Source: an uncultured bacterium (GTDB taxonomy: Bacteria > Cyanobacteriota > Vampirovibrionia > Gastranaerophilales > Gastranaerophilaceae). From it: a stretch of 19,616 bases of DNA. The translations under genes were made by a program, and so were the position numbers. The DNA lies in contig USHE01000012.1 in the NCBI GenBank assembly GCA_900554385.1, forward strand, positions 1 through 19,616. The letters run 5' to 3'. This document shows, one piece after another, positions 14,555 through 19,616 of this stretch. The notes under the pieces were generated by a model. It was not told the DNA's origin. It saw nothing but the letters and a program-made list of their open reading frames with translations, and searched no databases. The first letter of the stretch is position 1, and every line of letters starts with the position of its first letter.

Positions 14555-15499
14555 TTAGAATTCAAAAATGGTTTTATTGAATAATCTTAAGTATGTACCA
14601 GTTTTGCTTAATCTACACTGAAATATTTCTTGTTTTGACAAAACATTTTTGTATGGTGTTAATGATTTTACCTTGTTGTATTCTTTAGAAAATGGCAGGT
14701 TATCCTGTGGTCTTCGCCAAGGTTTTAAAAGATAATGAATGATGAGAGGGCGTTGATGTTCTTCTTTATAGGGCATTAATCTCGCTTTTTGTTCATCATC
14801 AAGCCTATTCCAGGTTGATTTAAATAAAACCATGAAATTATATTTAGGTTCTATTATTTTTACGTGGTCATGACATACAAAATTTATACAATCCTGATCA
14901 GGAAAAGCAAAAATATTTTCTTCCAAGCTCTTTAGCATTTTTTCCTGAACATTATTTTTTCGCATTTCGTCTAAATTCATCAAAAGCATTCCGCTGTTGA
15001 AATATCTTTGCATATCCGTATTGTTCCATTTTCGGATATTTGAAAAATACTCTTTTATATCGACCCTTTCATTTCCTAATGGTAGTTTATTGTCTGTTTT
15101 TAAATCGCTAAGCATGCCATAATCATTTACTGCCGCAAGGTAAAAACCGTCAAGGTTTTGATTGTAAAATTCGGACAAATCTCCCGTCACAAATGTATCC
15201 GCATCTAAAAACAGTACTCTATCCGCGTCACAAATGGAAGATAGCTTCAATGGGAAATACAGTGTTTTAGATTTCCAACTGCCCGTGAAAAGGTTATTGA
15301 ACTCGTTTGACATATCAACCCAGTGGCAGGTTTCGTTATGTTCTTTTATCATGTCACCGATTTTTTTGATGTCGGACTTTTTTAGATTGTCGTACATTAG
15401 GTAAAATGTGACATTTTTATTATGTAATAGAATTGATTTTATTGTAGTTGCAGCATAAGTTGCGAAATTTTTGTCAAACCCAAGTGCAATATTCATCAT
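14555..15499 (-). CDS. Family 8 glycosyltransferase (LgtC-like)
   Basis: A 314-residue retaining glycosyltransferase of the GT8 group, which adds galactose or glucose from UDP-sugars to LPS, glycans or proteins. It starts with NIALGFDKNFATYAATTIKSIL and has the donor/Mn-binding DxD motif as LFLDADTF (D99 and D101). The family blocks YFPLKLSSICDADRVL, FNSGMLLMNL, FPDQDCINFVC and IIHY...KPW near the C terminus follow in order. There is no membrane segment, so it works at the cytoplasmic face. Its ATG overlaps the stop of the CNNM gene (ATGA), so translation is coupled; a second ATG follows immediately. LPS outer-core decoration is a reasonable inference given kdsA, but the acceptor cannot be read from the sequence. 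Confidence 0.92.
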   Translation of the reverse strand: MMNIALGFDKNFATYAATTIKSILLHNKNVTFYLMYDNLKKSDIKKIGDMIKEHNETCHWVDMSNEFNNLFTGSWKSKTLYFPLKLSSICDADRVLFLDADTFVTGDLSEFYNQNLDGFYLAAVNDYGMLSDLKTDNKLPLGNERVDIKEYFSNIRKWNNTDMQRYFNSGMLLMNLDEMRKNNVQEKMLKSLEENIFAFPDQDCINFVCHDHVKIIEPKYNFMVLFKSTWNRLDDEQKARLMPYKEEHQRPLIIHYLLKPWRRPQDNLPFSKEYNKVKSLTPYKNVLSKQEIFQCRLSKTGTYLRLFNKTIFEF

Positions 15500-16851
15500 T
15501 TTGTATGTTCTTCCTCTTTTTCCGTAATTTCTACCGGTTTTCTTATAATTTCCAGTTTTGTTATTCTTGCGCCATCAATTTCTTTAACGTTGAATGTTAA
15601 GTTCTCAAACCGGGCTGTATCACCTATGTTAGCGATGTGTCCGAGAAGTTTTACGACAAGACCGCCAATTGTATCAATGTCTTCATCATCAATGGCTTCT
15701 TCTTGAATTTCGAAAAATTCAGCCAGTTCATCTAACCTCATCATTGCATTTGCAATATATTTATTCGGTTCAATTTCTCTGATGTCGCATTCTTCTTCTT
15801 CATCAAACTCGTCTTGAACTTCTCCGAAGATTTCTTCCAAGACATCTTCCAAGGTAATAAGTCCTGATGTCCCGCCGAATTCATCCACAACAATAGCCAT
15901 TTGACCTTTTCTTTTTTTGAATTCAAGAACTAAATTATCCATTGTAATGGTTTCTGGTACAAGTAAAACTTCTCTCAAAAGACTTTTGATTGGGCGTTCT
16001 TGATTTTTTATAGAAAGTGAATATAAATCTTTTACGTGAATAAGTCCGGTGATGTGGTCTATATCTTCGCTGTATACAGGATATCTTGTGTACTGGCTTT
16101 CTGCTGCGAGGTTGTTTAATTCTTCAAAACTCATATCTTCCGGAATACAAATCATATCTGTACGTGGAATCATAACCTGTTTTGCTGTCAAATCAGAGAA
16201 TTTAAATACATTGTGGAGCATATCTTTTTCTGTTTCATTAAGTACTCCGCCGTCGTAGCTTGCATTTACGAGCATATCAAGTTCTTCTGTTGAGTGAACA
16301 AGAGAGCCTTTATGTGAATGCGGAATATGGAACATTTGCAGTAAAGAGTTGCCAAATCCGTTTAAAAGCCATATAAAAGGGTTAAATATTGTTGTGATTA
16401 CTTGCATAGGTCTTGCAACAATCAATGCCGTTTTTTCCGTGTATTCCAATGCAATTGATTTTGGTACAAGCTCACCGATAACAACATGCAGGAATGTAAT
16501 CAGTGCAAAAGCTATTGATACGGAAACTGTGTGTGTTGCAATGTTTTGGCTTATGCCAGGAAGGAATGCGAATATTGGTTCGATAATTCTAGCCAGCGTG
16601 CCTTCGCCGACCCAACCTAAGCCAATACTGGAAATAGTTACACCTAATTGAACTGCTGCTATAAATTTATCCAAATCTTTTAATGCTTCAAGTGCTATTT
16701 TTGCGTTAAAGTCACCTTCTTTTACAAGCTGTTCAATTCTTGTTTTGCGAACTTTTACCATAGCAAATTCTGACGCTACGAAAAAGCCGTTTGAAAATAA
16801 CAAAAATACTATTATAAACAAATTAAATGATATACTGCCCGTCTCATCCAT
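15496..16851 (-). CDS. HlyC/CorC (CNNM) family membrane protein with CBS pair
   Basis: A 451-residue protein with an N-terminal CNNM (DUF21) membrane domain: helices at about 8-28, 62-80, 88-125 and 140-165, with NGFFVASEFAMVKVR and the conserved GELVPKSIALEY. A pair of CBS domains follows (starting VMIPRTDM at about 226 and ending GTSGLITLEDVLEEIFGEVQDEFD), then a C-terminal CorC/HlyC domain (about 365-440). The family is linked to magnesium/cobalt efflux or homeostasis, with ATP-Mg sensed by the CBS pair; older annotation as haemolysin is misleading. The start at ATG 16851 has AAGGAAA just upstream and a strong promoter in the 70-base gap. The gene overlaps the GT8 gene by 4 bases; a functional tie between them is not evident. 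Confidence 0.94.
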   Translation of the reverse strand: MDETGSISFNLFIIVFLLFSNGFFVASEFAMVKVRKTRIEQLVKEGDFNAKIALEALKDLDKFIAAVQLGVTISSIGLGWVGEGTLARIIEPIFAFLPGISQNIATHTVSVSIAFALITFLHVVIGELVPKSIALEYTEKTALIVARPMQVITTIFNPFIWLLNGFGNSLLQMFHIPHSHKGSLVHSTEELDMLVNASYDGGVLNETEKDMLHNVFKFSDLTAKQVMIPRTDMICIPEDMSFEELNNLAAESQYTRYPVYSEDIDHITGLIHVKDLYSLSIKNQERPIKSLLREVLLVPETITMDNLVLEFKKRKGQMAIVVDEFGGTSGLITLEDVLEEIFGEVQDEFDEEEECDIREIEPNKYIANAMMRLDELAEFFEIQEEAIDDEDIDTIGGLVVKLLGHIANIGDTARFENLTFNVKEIDGARITKLEIIRKPVEITEKEEEHTK

Positions 16852-16886
16852 TATTTATTTTTCCTTATTTACTCTTACTTGGTCTA

Positions 16887-16915
16887 ATTATAATATTATT
16901 AATAAAAAAAAGCAA
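16887..16915 (-). promoter_or_regulatory. Promoter of the CNNM-GT8 operon
   Basis: Minus-strand TTGCTT (16915-16910), 17 bases, perfect TATAAT (16892-16887), in the gap between the metallophosphoesterase stop and the CNNM start. The predicted leader is ~29 bases. Confidence 0.65.
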
Positions 16916-16920
16916 CAACG

Positions 16921-17730
16921 CTATTCTTCTGCATTAACTTCCCGCAGTTGTGTATAAATCATAGGCGAAAAGCCTTTTGTTATATTTATATCAATAATTT
17001 TGTACTGATGCGGAAGTTTTAACAGTGATGGAGTGTTTATGTGATAAATTCCGTCCTGCATTTTTTCGTTATTTACGTGAAAATGTCCAGAAACAACAGC
17101 GATTACGTTTGAATGTTTGTTCAGACGGGCAAGATATTCTTCCGCTTTATATGTGCTGTGTGTCTTTGAATCGTAAGGCTGGATTAGGGGAAAATGCTGG
17201 AATATTACAAATTTTTGATTTTTATGCTTCGCAAGTTTTTTGTCAACGTAATCCAGAGTTGATTGTTTAAAATATCCGTTTGCTCCGGGAATTATTTCTT
17301 TTGCTCCGTCAGCTATAAGAAATCCAAACTCTCCTTTTCTAAAGTAATAATCCGGTGTTTTTTGTTTGAATAAAATGTTGTTTTCTTTGACCACTTCAAG
17401 ATATCTTGCTTTTGAAAGTCCGTTTGATTTAAAAACATCGTGGTTGCCTATTACAATATAGTATGGAACATTTAACTTATTCACAATCTTGGTAAATTCA
17501 ACTAAATCTTCTTCATTTGCCTTGTTTATGTTATCACCTGTGAATACTACAAAAGAAACTCCGTTAAGGGAATTTATGTCTTTAACAGCTGCTTTTAAAA
17601 CTTTGCCTGAATATTCATTTCCTTTTGAATAATGAGAATCTGTAACCTGCACAAATTTTATTTCTGATGCCAATGCTCTTTGACTAAGTAATAATAATAT
17701 AAAAGTAAAGATTGCCAGTATTTTTTTCAT
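16921..17730 (-). CDS. Exported calcineurin-like metallophosphoesterase
   Basis: A 269-residue protein with a signal peptide (MKK, hydrophobic 5-16, cleavage probably after ALA at 19-21), so it acts in the periplasm or is secreted. The full set of metal-site motifs is present: DSH (D31, H33), GDN (D66), GNHD (N96, H97, D98), H179 in FQHFPL and GHFH (H216, H218). The layout resembles class III cyclic-nucleotide phosphodiesterases (CpdA) and related phosphoesterases, but CpdA is cytoplasmic; the substrate here is unknown and could be a nucleotide, phospholipid head group or phosphoprotein. CGGAG lies about 7 bases before ATG 17730. It is divergent from rqcP and has its own extended -10 promoter. 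Confidence 0.92.
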   Translation of the reverse strand: MKKILAIFTFILLLLSQRALASEIKFVQVTDSHYSKGNEYSGKVLKAAVKDINSLNGVSFVVFTGDNINKANEEDLVEFTKIVNKLNVPYYIVIGNHDVFKSNGLSKARYLEVVKENNILFKQKTPDYYFRKGEFGFLIADGAKEIIPGANGYFKQSTLDYVDKKLAKHKNQKFVIFQHFPLIQPYDSKTHSTYKAEEYLARLNKHSNVIAVVSGHFHVNNEKMQDGIYHINTPSLLKLPHQYKIIDINITKGFSPMIYTQLREVNAEE

Positions 17731-17757
17731 GTAAAAACTCCGTTAATATCTTGCCTA

Positions 17758-17766
17758 ATTATATCA
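17758..17766 (-). promoter_or_regulatory. Extended -10 promoter of the metallophosphoesterase gene
   Basis: Minus-strand TGATATAAT (17766-17758), a perfect TATAAT with the TGn extension. No good -35 is seen. It leaves a leader of ~20 bases containing GGAG. Confidence 0.45.
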
Positions 17767-17781
17767 CAAACGGGTTTTATA

Positions 17782-17790
17782 TGTTAAAAT
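17782..17790 (+). promoter_or_regulatory. Extended -10 promoter of rqcP (leaderless geometry)
   Basis: TGTTAAAAT (17782-17790) ends six bases before ATG 17797, the same spacing as at kdsA. The -35 region is poor (TATCAC at 17 bases), and no Shine-Dalgarno sequence exists. Confidence 0.4.
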
Positions 17791-17796
17791 GTAAAT

Positions 17797-18042
17797 ATGA
17801 GATTAGACAAATTCCTAAAAGTATCAAGATTGATTAAACGCAGAACTGTTGCAAATGAAGTTTCTGATATGGGGCGGATTTCTGTTAACGGAAATCCGGC
17901 TAAAGCTGGTAAGCAGCTTAAAGAAGGGGATGTAATAGAGATAGAATATGCAAATAGAATAGTTAAGGCAAAAATATTGCGTATTCCTCAGAATAATGTA
18001 AGTATTCAGGAAGCTCCGACTCTTTACGAAATTCTTGAATAA
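17797..18042 (+). CDS. rqcP: S4-domain ribosome quality-control protein RqcP
   Basis: An 81-residue S4 RNA-binding protein. The N terminus MRLDKFLKVSRLIKRRT is the same as I recall for Bacillus YabO/RqcP; GRISVNGNPAKAGKQLKEGDVIEI is the rest of the S4 fold, and it ends in the family-like TLYEILE. RqcP binds the stalled 50S-peptidyl-tRNA complex and works with RqcH to add C-terminal alanine tails to aborted proteins. The related Hsp15 has a longer C-terminal tail, absent here. The ATG has no ribosome site and the putative -10 box is six bases upstream, suggesting a leaderless message. It is transcribed alone, divergent from the metallophosphoesterase, and closed by a terminator. Confidence 0.92.
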   Translation: MRLDKFLKVSRLIKRRTVANEVSDMGRISVNGNPAKAGKQLKEGDVIEIEYANRIVKAKILRIPQNNVSIQEAPTLYEILE

Positions 18043-18049
18043 ACACAAA

Positions 18050-18082
18050 GACAGCAAACTAATGTCTGCTGTCCTGTTTTTT
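18050..18082 (+). terminator. Rho-independent terminator after rqcP
   Basis: GACAGCA (18050-18056) pairs with TGCTGTC (18067-18073) around a 10-base loop, followed by T6 at 18077-18082. Confidence 0.7.
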
Positions 18083-18104
18083 ATTCGAGATTGCTATTTA
18101 TGAT

Positions 18105-18311
18105 TTAAGCTAATAAATCCAGACGGTTTGCACGTGGTGAAGTTCCGTATGGAGTTGAATTTGCAATTACAGGGTGGTTTAAATTGAATGTTTGTCCTGC
18201 ATTTACAGATGTTTGGATGAAATTAGATTTTTGGAGTGCTTTTGTTTTATCAATTGCACCGGCTTTGTATCCTGCGCCTATTCCCAAAATTTTTCCGACA
18301 GATAGTGTCAT
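18105..18311 (-). CDS. Small hypothetical protein A with LNHP and C-terminal LDLLA
   Basis: An unrecognised 68-residue protein. A Gly/Ala-rich N terminus (VGKILGIGAGYKAGAI, about 5-20) is followed by a polar middle, LNHP at residues 44-47, and it ends exactly in RLDLLA. A second small protein at 18403-18600 on the same strand shares LNHP (46-49) and the same last five residues, so both are probably real and related. GGGG at about 18321-18324 lies 9 bases before ATG 18311. The nucleotides at the two gene ends are also alike. A 9-bp inverted repeat lies just upstream. There is no signal peptide or long membrane segment and no known domain. Confidence 0.68.
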   Translation of the reverse strand: MTLSVGKILGIGAGYKAGAIDKTKALQKSNFIQTSVNAGQTFNLNHPVIANSTPYGTSPRANRLDLLA

Positions 18312-18335
18312 AATTAATTCCCCATATTAATTTAT

Positions 18336-18360
18336 CCCTATACTATTATAAAGTATAGGG
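18336..18360. repeat. Inverted repeat overlapping a possible -10 box upstream of small protein A
   Basis: CCCTATACT (18336-18344) is the exact complement of AGTATAGGG (18352-18360), with a 7-base loop. On the minus strand the loop holds TATAAT (18350-18345), 34 bases upstream of ATG 18311. It could be an operator over a promoter or an RNA hairpin; no T-run makes it a terminator. Confidence 0.5.
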
Positions 18361-18402
18361 TAAATAAAAAATTGCCTGTTTGCATTAAATTATTAAGAAA
18401 AG

Positions 18403-18600
18403 TTAAGCCAATAAATCAAGCGACTTTCCGATAGTATCATTTCCTTTGACTGACGGGTGGTTAAGAGTGTTGTATCCGTTGGCGAAGAAATTTATTTCGG
18501 AATTTTTTTGTGCTTGCCTGCCGTTTGAGCCGTCGTTGAATGCGACCGGCTGTACGCGGTACAATTGCTGAGCTTGAACTGCTTTAATTGAATCCAGCAT
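18403..18600 (-). CDS. Small hypothetical protein B with LNHP and C-terminal LDLLA
   Basis: An unrecognised 65-residue protein, rich in Asn, Gln, Ser and Gly. It starts MLDSIKAVQAQQLYRVQPV, has LNHP at residues 46-49, and ends KSLDLLA, mirroring protein A downstream. The spacing from NHP to LDLLA is 11 residues here and 16 in A, so the two motifs are kept while the middle drifts. AGAGG at about 18606-18610 precedes ATG 18600 by 5 bases. The gene lies between the pseudopilin gene and protein A on the same strand. With no known domain, a structural, regulatory or secreted-peptide role are all possible. Confidence 0.68.
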   Translation of the reverse strand: MLDSIKAVQAQQLYRVQPVAFNDGSNGRQAQKNSEINFFANGYNTLNHPSVKGNDTIGKSLDLLA

Positions 18601-18679
18601 AATTACCTCTTTTAATCTCTCTCAAATATATAAAGAATTATAGAGGAGCATTATTTCAGAGTTTTTATATATTGTTACA

Positions 18680-19462
18680 TTATTTACATTTAGTTTTTCC
18701 ATTGAAAGACAAACCTGTGCAGTGCAGATAATCGAGGTTTTCGTGAGCAATAACCCAGCCAGCGCATGACATTCCGTTCACTCCGCCGTCCCAGAATTCG
18801 TTAGTAACATTTGTGCGGCAGGTTCTTTGGAAATTGTAATACGGTTCTGTTGCATTGCCAGCTGGAGAAACTGTGTTTTTGTGAAGTTTAAAAACGAATG
18901 TGTCACGTCCAAGTGCATTTGGCTGTTTTTCCCCATTTATATCAACGAATATTGAGCAGGCAAATTTTTCAATTTTAGGCACATTCCAGTTCTCATATGT
19001 TTTACACCCCGAATAGGCGTTATGAAATTTTAAAATAAAACCGTTTGATAAGGTTATAGAATACAGATTCTTGTGGTAATAGGCAGTATTTTGTTTCAGG
19101 TTAAGGGAATATGGAATGTTTGCCGTAGGGTTGTTTTCTCTATCTTTGATTATGCTTAGAAATTTTTTAAATTCATCAACAACACAAGCTCCCCCAGCAA
19201 TAGTTATATCTCTTGCACAATCCCAGGTTGAAATGTCACCACCTTTATCTTCCGAAGCTCTAAAATAAGCTTGGGATATTATTGAATATGCCTCTTTAAC
19301 TTTTGTGACTGTAATTTTTTCCTGTTGTGTTTGAATAATTGAAGGCAGCGTCATTGCTGCAACTATACCAATAATTCCAAGAGTGACAAGGACTTCCGCT
19401 AAGGTAAATCCGTTAAATTTGTTCAATCTCTTAAAAGCGTTCCTAATAGAAAACGACCTCAA
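18680..19462 (-). CDS. Type IV pilin-like protein (prepilin N-terminal methylation domain)
   Basis: A ~260-residue pseudopilin. NGFTLAEVLVTLG at about 17-29 is the prepilin peptidase site, with cleavage after G18, methylated F19 and conserved E23, followed by the hydrophobic helix to about residue 43. The large C-terminal part has eight Cys (82, 93, 153, 169, 215, 233, 248, 259), an even number fitting disulfides outside the cytoplasm, and a DINGEKQPNALGRD loop that may bind calcium. It ends near AGWVIAHENLDYLHC. It would sit in the inner membrane and be assembled by a type IV pilus or type II secretion machine, none of which is in the window. The start is unsure: TTG 19462 has no ribosome site, and TTG 19426 would give a short five-residue leader before the cleavage Gly. 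The upstream sequence is near a low-quality end. Confidence 0.88.
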   Translation of the reverse strand: MRSFSIRNAFKRLNKFNGFTLAEVLVTLGIIGIVAAMTLPSIIQTQQEKITVTKVKEAYSIISQAYFRASEDKGGDISTWDCARDITIAGGACVVDEFKKFLSIIKDRENNPTANIPYSLNLKQNTAYYHKNLYSITLSNGFILKFHNAYSGCKTYENWNVPKIEKFACSIFVDINGEKQPNALGRDTFVFKLHKNTVSPAGNATEPYYNFQRTCRTNVTNEFWDGGVNGMSCAGWVIAHENLDYLHCTGLSFNGKTKCK

Positions 19463-19539
19463 AAAAGTCGTGCGCTTATTAAATAATCGTACAAAGTGCT
19501 TTTTAAAAAGCCCTATGAGGATGATTTCCTGAGTAAAGC

Positions 19540-19616
<77 letters not shown>

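Noticed and set aside
15496..16851. Haemolysin
   Set aside because: CNNM plus CBS plus CorC domains indicate an ion-homeostasis membrane protein; the haemolysin name is historical.
18043..19539. Toxin-antitoxin or phage defence system formed by the two small genes
   Set aside because: Neither shows a toxin fold, DNA-binding motif or short hydrophobic toxin helix, and they resemble each other rather than forming an unlike pair.
1..19539. tRNA genes, CRISPR arrays, insertion sequences or prophage
   Set aside because: No cloverleaf-like sequence, regularly spaced repeats, transposase, integrase or phage structural genes were seen on reading both strands.

Overview
This AT-rich window of densely packed genes looks like chromosomal DNA from a diderm gut-type bacterium. 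My best guess is the non-photosynthetic cyanobacterial sister group Gastranaerophilales/Melainabacteria. The clues are a Kdo-8-phosphate synthase (Kdo is an LPS sugar, so an outer membrane is implied), a large Cys-rich pseudopilin with a leader of the GFTLAEVLVTLG type, a SigF/FliA-type sigma factor, and lineage-type membrane proteins carrying an N-terminal FTG tripeptide. The assignment is inferred from family resemblance, not from a marker gene. The last ~77 bases are almost pure G and look like a sequencing artefact at a contig end.

Layout. 1-1414: the end of nadB and all of nadC (NAD synthesis de novo), closed by a terminator. 1608-3412: two translationally coupled genes for unrecognised membrane proteins of similar architecture, then a strong terminator. 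3507-6442: an apparent operon of a HEAT-repeat protein, queC (7-deazaguanine synthesis), a DUF366-like protein and a SPOR-domain membrane protein. 6500-9064: gatB and a stand-alone SIS protein with the catalytic residues of the GlmS isomerase half. A perfect 38-bp palindrome separates these from the minus-strand operon kdsA - MBL-fold hydrolase - pheS (9171-11660). 11785-13615: an M16-family protein whose zinc site is degenerate, and a secreted OmpA-like protein. 13605-14432 (minus): a FliA/SigF-type sigma factor cut by one in-frame TAA. 14555-16851 (minus): a GT8 glycosyltransferase coupled to a CNNM/CBS membrane protein. 16921-17730 (minus): an exported metallophosphoesterase, divergent from rqcP (17797-18042). 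18105-19462 (minus): two tiny proteins sharing LNHP and a C-terminal LDLLA, and a pseudopilin.

Most genes are housekeeping (NAD, queuosine, Gln-tRNA amidation, Phe-tRNA charging, Kdo, ribosome quality control) or serve the envelope (SPOR, OmpA-like, CNNM, pilin, GT8). The stretches that known families explain least are the FTG membrane pair, the LNHP/LDLLA twins, and the split or broken sigma factor beside an OmpA-like gene. Two promoters, those of kdsA and rqcP, sit so close to their start codons that leaderless mRNAs are predicted. No tRNA, rRNA, CRISPR array, insertion sequence or prophage gene was seen, and no gene-free stretch exceeds 300 bases.
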